From: Caryophanales bacterium
GTDB taxonomy: Bacteria > Bacillota > Bacilli > JARBTR01
Assembly (NCBI GenBank): GCA_029240105.1
Contig: JARBTR010000001.1
Coordinates: forward strand, 116,633 to 180,632
Reading direction: 5' to 3'
DNA: 64,000 nucleotides
Every line of letters starts with the position of its first letter. Position 1 is the first letter of the stretch. The notes below the pieces were generated by a model, which did no database searches, was not told the origin of the DNA, and saw only the letters and a list, made by a program, of their open reading frames with translations. Below, piece by piece: positions 1 to 9,206 of the stretch. Both the position numbers and the translations under genes were made by a program.

Positions 1-262
1 AAGTAGAAATAATTTTTAAAGTCTATTACCACAATGAATTTGAGCCTTATAAAAATGGATAAAAATGACTATGGGTTTTTAAAAAACAATTTATCACTTT
101 TATAAAAGAGATGCTTAATGTATAATAGGCTGTATCTATGACTTATTGTAGATACCCATGGGACAATGATAGTCTCATTAACAGTTAGGATTTACTGAGT
201 TTTAATTAAAATAATCAGAAAACGAACTGCTTCATAAAAGGTTTCTAAAGGGAGGTATTTTC

Positions 263-625
263 GTGACAGTTGAAATGAATAACCAATTTGGAAGAATCGA
301 TATTTCCAATGAAACAATTGCTTTGGTTGCTGGTGGCGCTGCAGTAGATTGCTACGGTATTGTTGGCATGGCATCAAAGAATCAAATTAAAGATGGTATT
401 AATGAAATTTTACGAAAAGAAAATTTTTCAAAAGGCGTTATCGTTAGACAAGTAGAGAACGAAATTCACATTGATATGTACATCATCGTCAGTTACGGGA
501 CAAAGATTTCAGTAATCGCGAAAAATGTACAACAAAAAGTAAGTTATGTTCTTAAACAAACAGTAGGCTTAGATGTTGCTTCTGTAAATATTTTTGTACA
601 GGGTGTTCGTGTAACGAATCTGTAG
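263..625 (+). CDS. Asp23/Gls24 family envelope stress protein (YloU-like)
   Basis: The 120-residue product matches the small Asp23/Gls24 (DUF322) family, with an N-terminal section running from GRIDISNETIALVAGGAA into a conserved C-terminal NIFVQGVRV. Family members sit at the inner face of the envelope and are linked to alkaline/envelope stress. A GGAGGT box seven bases upstream fixes the GTG start. The gene is followed after 15 bases by the fakA homologue, the same pair as yloU-yloV of B. subtilis, so the two are very likely co-transcribed. A TATAAT at 121-126 could be the promoter -10, but no convincing -35 is visible. Function beyond envelope association is inferred from family only. Confidence 0.9.
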   Translation: MTVEMNNQFGRIDISNETIALVAGGAAVDCYGIVGMASKNQIKDGINEILRKENFSKGVIVRQVENEIHIDMYIIVSYGTKISVIAKNVQQKVSYVLKQTVGLDVASVNIFVQGVRVTNL

Positions 626-640
626 AAAGGAGATAGTTTA

Positions 641-2329
641 GTGGCTATTCAATCAATAAATGGAATAAAATTTTCAGAAATGATTTTACATGGATCTAAT
701 AACTTAGCTGCACATTCAGCTTACGTGGATTCCCTAAATGTTTTTCCTGTTCCGGATGGCGATACAGGAACAAATATGAATTTATCCATGTCTTCAGGTG
801 CAAAAGAAGTAAGTGGTCACACGCAAACACATATCGGTAAGGTAGGACAATCTCTTGCTCGTGGGCTTTTGATGGGGGCACGTGGTAATTCGGGAGTAAT
901 TCTTTCTCAATTATTTCGTGGCTTTTCAAAGCATATTGAAGCAAAAGCAGAAATTAATGCAGTTGAATTTGCTGCAGCATTAGAGGCTGGCGTTTCAATG
1001 GCTTATAAAGCAGTAATGAAGCCAGTTGAAGGTACTATTTTGACCGTCGCTCGCGAAGCTTCTAAAAGAGGCTCAACGATTGCAAAGACTGAAAAAGATA
1101 TTACGATCGTTATGGAAGAAGTTGTGAAAGAAGCGAAGGCTTCATTAAAACGTACACCAGATTTATTACCTGTATTAAAAGAGGTAGGGGTAGTTGATAG
1201 TGGTGGACAGGGACTTGTTTATGTATATGAAGGCTTTTTAGCTGAGTTAAGAGGTCAAAAATTCAATGGACAAGCACAAAGTTTCCAAATGGAAACAAAA
1301 ATTGCACATGAACCTGTACAAGCAGACATGAACTTGGATGATCTAGTGAATGCTTACTGTACTGAAATACTTGTTAGATTAGAACCGGGTAAGAGACCAT
1401 TTAACGAGACAGTATTCCGTAATGAACTAGGTGAAATGGGTGACTCGTTACTTGTAATTGCTGATGATGAAGTAGTTAAGGTACATATACACGCAGAGTT
1501 CCCTGGAAATGTTTTCAATTATGGTCAGCAATACGGAAGTTTAATTAAGCTAAAAGTTGAAAATATGAAAGAACAACATACACACATACTTGAAGGTGCG
1601 GAAGCAGAACTTCCTAATCCTGTAGTTACTACTAACTCAATGGCTGCAGCTGCAGTTCAAAAACCAGCTGAAAAGAAACCATTTGGTATTGTTTCTATTT
1701 CAATGGGCCAGGGAATCTCAGAGTTATTCAAAAGTCTTGGTGCCGATGTAATTGTTGAAGGGGGACAAACAATGAACCCTTCAACTGAAGATATCATTAA
1801 TGCAGTAGATCAAATTAATGCAGATACAGTATTTATTTTCCCTAACAATAAGAATATCATTATGGCTGCAGAACAAGCAGCACTTGTCTCTGAAAGACAC
1901 TTAGTGGTTATTCCAACAAAAACCATTCCACAAGGGATGATTTCAATGTTTGCTTTCAACCCTAGTGGCACAGCTGAAGGTAATGAAGAAGCCATGATTG
2001 ATGCTATTGGCAACGTGAAAACTGCACAAGTAACTTTTGCAGTTCGTGATACAAACATTGATGGTGTAGAAATCAAAAAAGATGATTTCATGGGAATTCT
2101 TGAAAGTAAAATTGAAATAACAAACCCTAATCGGTTAGAAGCAGCTAAAGAACTCCTTTCTAAAGGCTTAGGAGAAGCTGAAATACTAACAATTCTTTTC
2201 GGTGAAGATGTAGTAAAAGAAGAATTGCAACAGTTGGTCGAATATGTGGAAGATCAATTCCCAGACGTGGAAGTAGAAGTACACGAAGGTAAGCAACCTC
2301 TTTATCCTTATATTTTTGGTATTGAATAA
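641..2329 (+). CDS. fakA: Fatty acid kinase subunit FakA (DAK2/DhaL + EDD domains, YloV-like)
   Basis: FakA is the ATP-binding subunit of bacterial fatty acid kinase; with a FakB acyl-binding protein it phosphorylates exogenous or recycled fatty acids to acyl-phosphate, which PlsY/PlsX use in phospholipid synthesis. The N-terminal DhaL domain (about residues 1-200) shows the metal/nucleotide motif PVPDGDTGTN (Asp39, Asp41) and GARGNSGVILSQ. A middle region and a C-terminal DegV/EDD-like domain (about 345-562) complete the normal length of about 550 residues. GTG start with AAAGGAG upstream. It lies directly after asp23 and ends at a strong hairpin, so the two genes form a short operon. No fakB is in the window. 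Confidence 0.93.
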   Translation: MAIQSINGIKFSEMILHGSNNLAAHSAYVDSLNVFPVPDGDTGTNMNLSMSSGAKEVSGHTQTHIGKVGQSLARGLLMGARGNSGVILSQLFRGFSKHIEAKAEINAVEFAAALEAGVSMAYKAVMKPVEGTILTVAREASKRGSTIAKTEKDITIVMEEVVKEAKASLKRTPDLLPVLKEVGVVDSGGQGLVYVYEGFLAELRGQKFNGQAQSFQMETKIAHEPVQADMNLDDLVNAYCTEILVRLEPGKRPFNETVFRNELGEMGDSLLVIADDEVVKVHIHAEFPGNVFNYGQQYGSLIKLKVENMKEQHTHILEGAEAELPNPVVTTNSMAAAAVQKPAEKKPFGIVSISMGQGISELFKSLGADVIVEGGQTMNPSTEDIINAVDQINADTVFIFPNNKNIIMAAEQAALVSERHLVVIPTKTIPQGMISMFAFNPSGTAEGNEEAMIDAIGNVKTAQVTFAVRDTNIDGVEIKKDDFMGILESKIEITNPNRLEAAKELLSKGLGEAEILTILFGEDVVKEELQQLVEYVEDQFPDVEVEVHEGKQPLYPYIFGIE

Positions 2330-2331
2330 AC

Positions 2332-2375
2332 AATTGATAAAAAAAAGAGCCTTTTGGCTCTTTTTTTTATCAATT
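2332..2375. terminator. Bidirectional intrinsic terminator after fakA
   Basis: A perfect 20-bp inverted repeat with a TTTT loop; the core is AAAAGAGCC/GGCTCTTTT, with A and T tracts inside the stem. It begins 3 bases after the fakA stop codon. Confidence 0.9.
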
Positions 2376-2554
2376 TATGACAGAAATTCTAATAATTAAT
2401 GACGAAATTATGAAGTTATTTCTTTTTTTTTGAATGTTACGAGATTTTTCATTGAACTAACCTTTTAACATCGATAAACTTAACAAATAATAAAATATTA
2501 AGCAAAATTTCTGTACTGATACGGACAATTTTTGTATATAAAGGGGAAATTAAT

Positions 2555-3826
2555 TTGTTACTAGACGAATTTATTGGTAAATATGTTGCTTACCAAAATA
2601 AAAGATATTTACAATTTGACGAGAATACCACAACTGTCATTCCTGATGTTCATGGCAATGGGAAGGGGTACATGCTTTATTTGCACATTCCATTTTGTGA
2701 AAAACTTTGTAACTATTGCTCATTCCATCGAATAACATTCAGAGAAAATCTAGCAAAGAAATATTTTGTTGCACTTAAGAAAGAAATTTTATTATATAAA
2801 GAAAAAGGCTACGATTTTAAAGCTCTCTGTATTGGTGGCGGAACACCTACCGTATTAATCAAAGAATTAGTTGAAACCATTCAATTAACGAAAGATTGCT
2901 TTGATATTCGTGAAATTACGGTTGAGACAAACCCGAATCATTTGGAAATGGATATTTTGCAACCACTTAAAGATGTTGGTGTTGATCGCCTTTCTGTAGG
3001 AATTCAATCTTTCAATGATGACATCTTAAGAGCAACAGAACGTTATGATAAATATGGAAGCGGAGCAGAAATTGCTGATAAAATAAAATCATTGAACGGT
3101 TTTTTCAAAACATTGAATGCTGATATGATTTTTAACTTCCCTTTACAAAATGATGAGAATTTACAAGCTGATTTAGATATATTAAAAACATTAGGTGTGG
3201 ATCAAATTACGTATTATCCATTAATGGTTTCCACTTCAACAAAAAAAGTTGTTGAGAAGAAGTTGGGAGTCGTAAATGATATTCGCGGGCGCAGATTCTA
3301 TGAGCTTATTTGTAAAAATTTGAATACTGACTATGATATGGCAACTTCTTGGTGCTTTACGAAGAAGCATACAATGATTGACGAGTACATCATCAATTAC
3401 GATGAATATGCTGGTCTTGGTAGTGGAGCAATTGGCTTTATAGAAGGCATGGTTTATGCAAATACGTTTGACATTCCAGAATATATTAAACGCGTGGAAG
3501 CCGGTGAATTCCCGATTGCAGCAAGTCGAGTTTGCAATGTGAAATCACAAATGCTTTACGATTTCATGATGGCTCAATTTGGTCTTTCATTTGATTTAAA
3601 TCATATGAGCAAAAAGTATGGGGTAAATGCAAAGAGCAAGCTTTTTCTTGAAACAACATTTTTCCGTATGGTTGGCGGCTTAAAAGAAGATCCATCAAAT
3701 CCAGGGAAATTTAGCGTTGAAGATCGTTATTATGGCGTTATTATGATGCGTGAATTTTTTACAGCAGTAAACAACTTCCGTGATTACTGTCGTGCAAAAT
3801 CAAATCAAGAATTGATGCATTCTTAA
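2555..3826 (+). CDS. HemW/coproporphyrinogen III oxidase-like radical SAM protein
   Basis: The 423-residue protein has the radical SAM cluster motif CEKLCNYC (Cys48, Cys52, Cys55; C-x3-C-x2-C) within LYLHIPFC, followed by the SAM-binding CIGGGTPT and the ETNPNH and SVGIQSFND segments typical of the HemN/HemW group. The fourth cysteine of true HemN (CxxxCxxCxC) is absent (CSF), so it resembles HemW, a heme chaperone, rather than the oxygen-independent oxidase. The remote C-terminal region (YNYDEYAGLGSGA) also fits HemW-like enzymes. TTG start with AAGGGGA upstream. It stands alone between two terminators and interrupts the usual fakA-sdaAB neighbourhood. The exact substrate cannot be told from sequence. 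Confidence 0.82.
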   Translation: MLLDEFIGKYVAYQNKRYLQFDENTTTVIPDVHGNGKGYMLYLHIPFCEKLCNYCSFHRITFRENLAKKYFVALKKEILLYKEKGYDFKALCIGGGTPTVLIKELVETIQLTKDCFDIREITVETNPNHLEMDILQPLKDVGVDRLSVGIQSFNDDILRATERYDKYGSGAEIADKIKSLNGFFKTLNADMIFNFPLQNDENLQADLDILKTLGVDQITYYPLMVSTSTKKVVEKKLGVVNDIRGRRFYELICKNLNTDYDMATSWCFTKKHTMIDEYIINYDEYAGLGSGAIGFIEGMVYANTFDIPEYIKRVEAGEFPIAASRVCNVKSQMLYDFMMAQFGLSFDLNHMSKKYGVNAKSKLFLETTFFRMVGGLKEDPSNPGKFSVEDRYYGVIMMREFFTAVNNFRDYCRAKSNQELMHS

Positions 3827-3871
3827 ATAGTGTGTAAGTTCGTGTAATGAATATAATGTAAAATCATATGG

Positions 3872-3916
3872 CCTTGATACAACTGGATGAAATTCAGGTT
3901 TGTATCAAGGTTTTTT
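3872..3916 (+). terminator. Intrinsic terminator after the radical SAM gene
   Basis: Stem CCTTGATACAA / TTGTATCAAGG (11 bp, perfect) followed by TTTTTT. Confidence 0.88.
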
Positions 3917-3970
3917 ACTATTTTTTATGCTTAAATTATAGTAGTGGCAATGAAACTTTAAACGAAAAAA

Positions 3971-3984
3971 CGTAAACGTTTCTT
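3971..3984. promoter_or_regulatory. Possible CcpA cre site upstream of sdaAB
   Basis: CGTAAACGTTTCTT matches the cre consensus TGWAARCGYTWNCW at 12 of 14 positions, with the central AAACGTTT palindrome. It lies about 170 bases before sdaAB in the 326-base gap after the radical SAM terminator. Catabolite control of serine degradation is plausible, but this is a motif match only. The rest of the gap holds no clear gene or promoter. Confidence 0.35.
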
Positions 3985-4152
3985 ACAGATCAACCACAGG
4001 ATTTTCGCAATTTAGTTCATGAACAACATGGCATTTTTGTTTAATAAAAATTTACATGAACCACTAACAGCGCTTACACAAAAAATAGTAAAAAGATTGA
4101 AAAGGATTATGATAAAATAAGACAAATTAAAAAAATTACTTTGAGGTTATAA

Positions 4153-4818
4153 ATGGGAAAATTTAAAAGTGTTTTTGACATTATTGGACCGGTTATGATT
4201 GGCCCTTCCAGTTCACACACTGCAGGTGCAGCTCGAATTGGTCGTGTGGCTAGAAATTTATTTGATCGTGAGCCTAAATGGGTACAAATTCATTTATTTG
4301 GATCTTTTGCAAGAACGCATAAGGGACATGGAACAGATGAGGCAATTGTTGGTGGTCTTTTAGATTTTGATACAGATAACCAAGAGATCATTCGTTCACT
4401 TGAAATTTCTAAAGAACGCGGCATCCAAATTCAATTTATTGAAGAAGAAAAAGACGCGGAACATCCGAATACAGCAAAGATTGTAATGGGTGATGATGAT
4501 GGCCAAATTGAAGTCACGGGAATATCTATCGGTGGCGGCAATATTGAAATTATTGGCCTAAACGGTTATGAATTGCATATTTCTGGCGAACATTCAGCAA
4601 TCCTTGTATTACATCATGACCGTTTCGGTGTAATTGCAAATGTTACAAATCTTTTATCGAAAAATAGAATTAATATTGGTCAAATGGAAGTTGCTCGAAA
4701 AGAAAAGGGAAAAATTTCTTTAATGACAATTGAAGTTGACCATAATATCAGTAATGAGCTAATGAAGGAAATTTCCCAATTAGAAAATGTCGTGAACGTA
4801 ACGAGAATAGTTAACTAG
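4153..4818 (+). CDS. sdaAB: L-serine dehydratase, iron-sulfur-dependent, beta subunit
   Basis: SdaAB pairs with SdaAA to deaminate L-serine to pyruvate and ammonia. The 221-residue product carries the hallmark GPSSSHTAGAARIG near residue 16, the FGSFARTHKGHGTD segment, and a C-terminal ACT domain (about 148-221, HSAILVLHHDRFGVIANVTNLL) used for ligand sensing or dimerisation. ATG start with TTGAGG 8 bases upstream. The catalytic alpha subunit sdaAA follows, but the two genes are separated by 177 bases that contain a palindromic repeat element rather than the usual tight spacing. Confidence 0.95.
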   Translation: MGKFKSVFDIIGPVMIGPSSSHTAGAARIGRVARNLFDREPKWVQIHLFGSFARTHKGHGTDEAIVGGLLDFDTDNQEIIRSLEISKERGIQIQFIEEEKDAEHPNTAKIVMGDDDGQIEVTGISIGGGNIEIIGLNGYELHISGEHSAILVLHHDRFGVIANVTNLLSKNRINIGQMEVARKEKGKISLMTIEVDHNISNELMKEISQLENVVNVTRIVN

Positions 4819-4940
4819 GTGCTCGAAAAGCCGTTAAACTTTGAAGGAACTGGACCGGAAAACCGGAGTAGTAGGCTTTACGAAAGTAAAACCTACAAGT
4901 TTTTACGGGAAGTTCTCAAAAAGTTGGCTTTGAGAGCCCG
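4818..4940. repeat. Palindromic dispersed element A, copy 1 (between sdaAB and sdaAA)
   Basis: A 123-bp element running from GGTGCTCG to GAGAGCCCG, whose second copy is at 50896-51020. It folds as one long hairpin: AAAGCC/GGCTTT (4827-4832/4926-4931), GAACT/AGTTC (4847-4851/4911-4915), an imperfect A-rich stem, GTAGG/CCTAC (4871-4875/4892-4896) and TTTAC-GAAA-GTAAA at the tip. The other copy has different bases in these stems but keeps the pairing. The element starts on the last base of the sdaAB stop codon. No coding capacity and no T tract typical of a terminator. Confidence 0.75.
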
Positions 4941-4995
4941 ATTATACCGTGCAGAAAAATTGTTTGAAACCCATTATTAGGAGGAAAACTTCTTA

Positions 4996-5865
4996 ATGTT
5001 TAAAAATGTAGCAGAATTAGTAGAAATAGCGAATGCAAAAAAATGTTCAATTTCAGAAATGATGATCATCCAAGAAATGGAAATGTCAGGAAAAACACGT
5101 GAAGAGATTTTTGGACAGATGGAACGGAACCTCCAAGTAATGGAAAAAGCTGTTGAAAGAGGACTTGATGGTGTTCATTCAAAGTCTGGTTTAACAGGTG
5201 GAGATGCCGTGTTATTAAAAGTGTATATGGAAAAGGGTAAATCACTTTCAGGCAATATGATTTTGGATGCTGTCAGTAAGGCTGTAGCAACAAATGAAGT
5301 GAACGCAGCAATGGGAACAATTTGTGCAACACCAACAGCAGGATCAGCAGGAGTTGTACCGGGAACTTTGTTTGCTGTGAAAAACACTCTGAACCCAACT
5401 AGAGAGCAAATGGTTCATTTCTTATTTTCAGCTGGAGCTTTTGGTTATATTGTTGCAAATAATGCGTCGATATCAGGTGCTGCAGGAGGATGTCAAGCAG
5501 AGGTTGGTTCTGCTTCTGGTATGGCTGCAGCTGCAATTGTTGAAATGGCTGGAGGAACGCCAGAGCAATGCGCAACAGCTTTTGCTATTACGCTTAAGAA
5601 TATGCTTGGACTTGTATGCGATCCGGTAGCTGGTTTGGTTGAGGTACCATGTGTTAAGAGAAATGCTATGGGATCTGCTAATGCAATGGTAGCAGCGGAT
5701 ATGGCCTTAGCAGGGATCCAATCCAAAATCCCATGTGATGAAGTCATTGAAGCTATGCATCAAATAGGACAATCTATGCCATCTAGCCTAAGAGAAACAG
5801 CTTTGGGTGGTTTAGCACAATCAAAAACAGCATTACGTTTGCAAAAAGAGATTTTCGGGAAATAG
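4996..5865 (+). CDS. sdaAA: L-serine dehydratase, iron-sulfur-dependent, alpha subunit
   Basis: This is the [4Fe-4S] subunit that binds L-serine and removes water and ammonia to give pyruvate. Cys166 (GAAGGCQAE), Cys208 (LVCDPVAG) and Cys219 (EVPCVKRN) are the expected cluster-ligand region; the glycine-rich CATPTAGSAGVVPG motif near residue 110 is also family-typical. At 289 residues it has the normal length of the separate alpha subunit. A TAGGAGG box precedes the ATG. It follows sdaAB across repeat element A and is followed 52 bases later by recG, matching the B. subtilis order. Confidence 0.95.
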   Translation: MFKNVAELVEIANAKKCSISEMMIIQEMEMSGKTREEIFGQMERNLQVMEKAVERGLDGVHSKSGLTGGDAVLLKVYMEKGKSLSGNMILDAVSKAVATNEVNAAMGTICATPTAGSAGVVPGTLFAVKNTLNPTREQMVHFLFSAGAFGYIVANNASISGAAGGCQAEVGSASGMAAAAIVEMAGGTPEQCATAFAITLKNMLGLVCDPVAGLVEVPCVKRNAMGSANAMVAADMALAGIQSKIPCDEVIEAMHQIGQSMPSSLRETALGGLAQSKTALRLQKEIFGK

Positions 5866-5917
5866 AATATAAAAAACAAAACTATTTTAACTATATTTTT
5901 ATAAAGAAGTTGATGAA

Positions 5918-7981
5918 ATGATAGTAGCTGAATCAGAATCAATTTTAGATGAACCTGTGTCGATACTAAAGGGGATAGGTAAAGATACTCAAGACGAATT
6001 AAACAATATGGATATTTATACTGTTGAGGATCTCATCAATTATTATCCGTTTCGTTATGAGGACTGCCGTGTAAAGGAAATTGTTTCTGCAAATCATGAT
6101 GAAAGAGTGACGATAACTGGCATTGTTCAAACGATGCCAGTCGTTTCCTATTATGGGAGAAAAAAATCAAGACTCGCTTTCAAAATGCTAACTGGACAAC
6201 ATTTGGTTTCCGTTCATTTGTTTAATCAGCATTACTTAAAAAGCAAAATTGAATTAAATCAAGACCTAACTGTGACTGGGAAATGGGACAAAAATAGGTT
6301 ATCTATTACAGCATCCTCTTTAAAGTTAAACGCAACATCTAATGAGAAACAATTTGAACCTGTTTATCATGTGAAAGGTGATATTTCCGTTAAAAATTTA
6401 CGGAGATGGATTCAGCTGGCTTTGGAAGCTGCAAAGGATTCTATAAATGAAACGATGCCAGAATCTTTACTAAAAAAATACCGATTGGCTGACCGGAAAA
6501 CGGCTTTGCAACAATTGCATTTTCCACTTTCTGAGGAAGATGTGAAACAAGCGAGGCGTCGATTTGTCTATGAAGAATTCTTACTTTTTCAGTTAAAAAT
6601 GCAGGCTTTACGAAAAACGATTCGAGAAAACTCAGGTGGAATCCAACAAAAATATGATGAAGAAATTTTAAAGAAATTTGTAGATGGATTGCCATTTAAA
6701 CTGACAAATGCACAAAGAAATGTGCTGAAAGATATTTTGATAGATTTAAAATCACCTAATCGGATGAATCGATTATTGCAAGGGGATGTCGGGTCTGGAA
6801 AGACGGTAGTAGCTGCAATTTCAATTTTAGCTTCTATTTCTGCGGGTTATCAAACAGCACTAATGGCGCCAACAGAAATATTGGCTGAACAGCATGTGCA
6901 ATCTTTACTTCAGTTTTTTGGAGAAATGGATATCAAACTTGAACTCTTAACTTCAAGTGTAAAAACAAAAGCTCGAAGAGATATACTAGAGCGTCTAGCA
7001 AGTGGTGAAATTGATCTTATTATTGGAACACATGCATTAATTCAGAATGATGTCGTATTTCGGAATCTTGGACTTGTCATTACAGATGAGCAGCATCGCT
7101 TTGGCGTAGAACAACGAAAAACCCTTCGAGAAAAGGGCGAGAATCCTGATGTTTTATTTATGACTGCTACACCAATACCTCGAACACTAGCAATAACGGC
7201 TTTTGGTGAAATGGATGTATCTGTGATGAATGAAATGCCGGCAGGTCGTAAGGAAATTATTACGAAATGGGTAAAGCAGGATCAATTAGATGAGGTTTTA
7301 AAATTTACACAAAAGCAGATTGAAAGTGGAAGACAAGCCTATGTGATTTGCCCACTTATTGAAGAATCAGAGAAAATGGATTATCAAAATGCAGTGGATG
7401 TCCATGCGCAACTCGTTCACTTTTTTCAGTCAAAAATTCGTGTGGGATTGATGCACGGACGGCTATCAGCTAATGAAAAAGATGAAATTATGCGTGATTT
7501 TGCTGCAAATAAAATTCAGATTCTTGTCTCAACAACGGTAGTTGAGGTAGGTGTGAATGTGCCCAATGCGACTTGTATGTTGGTGTACGATGCGGAACGA
7601 TTTGGTTTATCCCAATTACACCAACTTCGAGGACGGGTTGGACGTGGGGAACATCAATCTTATTGTATTTTGATAGCAGATCCTAAAAATGAAATTGGCG
7701 TTGAACGTTTGACAATCATGACTGAAACAAATGATGGATTTGTATTAAGTGAGCGTGATTTGCAACTTCGTGGACCAGGTGACTTCTTTGGGAAGAAACA
7801 AAGTGGAATACCTGAGTTTAAACTGGGCGATATGGTACATGATTTTACTATTTTAGAAGTTGCTCGTCAGGATGCAGCAGAATTAGTGAATTCTTCTGAG
7901 TTTTGGAGTGCATCTGAATATCAAGCTTTACGGAATCTTTTGACTCGTTCTGGAATATTAGAAGGGGACAAGCTCGATTAG
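5918..7981 (+). CDS. recG: ATP-dependent DNA helicase RecG
   Basis: RecG remodels stalled replication forks and Holliday junctions. The 687-residue protein has the N-terminal OB-fold wedge region (about 60-155), then superfamily 2 helicase motifs: Walker A GDVGSGKT near residue 290, ITDEQHRFG with DEQH at 390-393, FMTATPIPRTL, and the C-terminal VSTTVVEVGVNVPNA and QLHQLRGRVGRG. Length is normal. The start is an ATG with AAAGAAG upstream; a slightly different start cannot be excluded. In relatives fapR follows recG; here the next gene is plsX. Confidence 0.96.
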   Translation: MIVAESESILDEPVSILKGIGKDTQDELNNMDIYTVEDLINYYPFRYEDCRVKEIVSANHDERVTITGIVQTMPVVSYYGRKKSRLAFKMLTGQHLVSVHLFNQHYLKSKIELNQDLTVTGKWDKNRLSITASSLKLNATSNEKQFEPVYHVKGDISVKNLRRWIQLALEAAKDSINETMPESLLKKYRLADRKTALQQLHFPLSEEDVKQARRRFVYEEFLLFQLKMQALRKTIRENSGGIQQKYDEEILKKFVDGLPFKLTNAQRNVLKDILIDLKSPNRMNRLLQGDVGSGKTVVAAISILASISAGYQTALMAPTEILAEQHVQSLLQFFGEMDIKLELLTSSVKTKARRDILERLASGEIDLIIGTHALIQNDVVFRNLGLVITDEQHRFGVEQRKTLREKGENPDVLFMTATPIPRTLAITAFGEMDVSVMNEMPAGRKEIITKWVKQDQLDEVLKFTQKQIESGRQAYVICPLIEESEKMDYQNAVDVHAQLVHFFQSKIRVGLMHGRLSANEKDEIMRDFAANKIQILVSTTVVEVGVNVPNATCMLVYDAERFGLSQLHQLRGRVGRGEHQSYCILIADPKNEIGVERLTIMTETNDGFVLSERDLQLRGPGDFFGKKQSGIPEFKLGDMVHDFTILEVARQDAAELVNSSEFWSASEYQALRNLLTRSGILEGDKLD

Positions 7982-8164
7982 TTTTATGTTATAATATCGA
8001 TTAGTTTAAGAACAAATATTCTTATATTAAAAATGGGCTATCCAGACCAACTCTTATAAATACTTCTTAAAAATCCCATCATAGTCTATTATTTTTCCAG
8101 GATTTTTAAACAAGTGTCTTCTGAGTTAACCGGACCGCCTTATACACCTTAAGGAGTGAATGAA

Positions 8165-9145
8165 ATGAAAATTGCTGTAGATGCAATGGGCGGAGACCAT
8201 GCACCTGTTGAGATAGTTAAAGGTGTGGATATCGCTCTTCAAAAGTTTCCAGACTTGGAAATCATTTTATATGGAAATGAAAAATTAATTAAGCAGACGC
8301 TGACATCAAAAGAACGCGTTTCAATTGTACATACAGAAGAGAAAATTTATAGTGAGGAAGATCCGGTTCTTGCGGTTCGTCGTAAAAAAGATGCGTCACT
8401 TGTTCTGGCTGCAAAAGCTGTAAAAGATGGTGAAGCGGCTGCAATGGTTTCAGCTGGAAGCACGGGTGCCGTTTTAACAGCTGGTCTATTTATTGTTGGC
8501 CGTATAGAGGGGATTGAACGTCCTGCATTAGCTCCAACTTTCCCTACAGCCAATGGTAAGGGTGTTGTCCTACTTGATGTAGGAGCAAATGCTGAATGTA
8601 AGCCGAAATATTTACAACAATTTGCAATTATGGGTTCGATTTACGCAGAAAAAGTACGTGGAGTCAAGAATCCACGTGTGGGACTTATCAACATCGGAAC
8701 TGAAGAGAATAAAGGGAATGATCTAGCAAAAGCAACGTTTGATTTATTAAAAGAATCAAAGCTGAATTTTGTTGGAAATGTTGAACCACGAGAAATTTTA
8801 AATCCACCTGCAGATGTATTAGTTACGGATGGCTGGACTGGAAATATGGTTTTGAAAACAACTGAAGGGGTTGCGTCTACACTCTTTAAAATGATGAAGG
8901 AAACCATGACATCAGATTGGAAGAGCAAACTTGCTGCTGCTATTCTAAAACCTAATTTGAAGAAACTCAAAAAAAGAATGGATTATGAAGAAGAAGGCGG
9001 CGCATCTTTGTTTGGTATTAAATCACCAGTTATCAAAGCTCATGGATCAAGTGATGCAAATGCATTCTATAATGCGATTCGTCAAGCTAAAATCATGGCT
9101 GGTGTAAACTTGGCAGAAGAAATTTCTAAAGCTATTTCAGAATAA
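8165..9145 (+). CDS. plsX: Phosphate acyltransferase PlsX
   Basis: PlsX interconverts acyl-ACP and acyl-phosphate, the acyl donor for PlsY in phosphatidic acid synthesis, at the membrane surface. The start was moved from the ORF-track GTG at 8156 to ATG 8165, because AAGGAG at 8151-8156 would overlap the GTG and because PlsX proteins begin MKIAVDAMGGDHAP. The product is 326 residues with AAMVSAGSTGAVL, LLDVGANAECKP and TDGWTGN motifs. Upstream, the usual fapR is missing; downstream, fabD and fabG are missing and acpP follows after 200 bases. FakA in this window makes the same acyl-phosphate by another route. Confidence 0.95.
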   Translation: MKIAVDAMGGDHAPVEIVKGVDIALQKFPDLEIILYGNEKLIKQTLTSKERVSIVHTEEKIYSEEDPVLAVRRKKDASLVLAAKAVKDGEAAAMVSAGSTGAVLTAGLFIVGRIEGIERPALAPTFPTANGKGVVLLDVGANAECKPKYLQQFAIMGSIYAEKVRGVKNPRVGLINIGTEENKGNDLAKATFDLLKESKLNFVGNVEPREILNPPADVLVTDGWTGNMVLKTTEGVASTLFKMMKETMTSDWKSKLAAAILKPNLKKLKKRMDYEEEGGASLFGIKSPVIKAHGSSDANAFYNAIRQAKIMAGVNLAEEISKAISE

Positions 9146-9175
9146 TCATTTTACAAAAATATGACGAATTAGAAT

Positions 9176-9206
9176 TTATACTATATTTAAAACAAAATTG
9201 TATAAT
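9176..9206 (+). promoter_or_regulatory. Possible promoter for acpP
   Basis: A consensus TATAAT at 9201-9206 with a weak TTATAC 19 bases upstream, in the 200-base plsX-acpP gap. No FapR operator (TTAGTACCTRRTACTAA type) is visible. Confidence 0.35.

Noticed and set aside
4818-4940. Element A as a T-box, ykkC or other known riboswitch
   Set aside because: No T-box GGGTGGNACCGCG or ykkC core, no expression platform, and the two copies have opposite orientations to the downstream genes.
7982-8164. FapR operator before plsX
   Set aside because: No TTAGTACCT-type palindrome; TTAGTTTAAGAACAAATATTC is too different.
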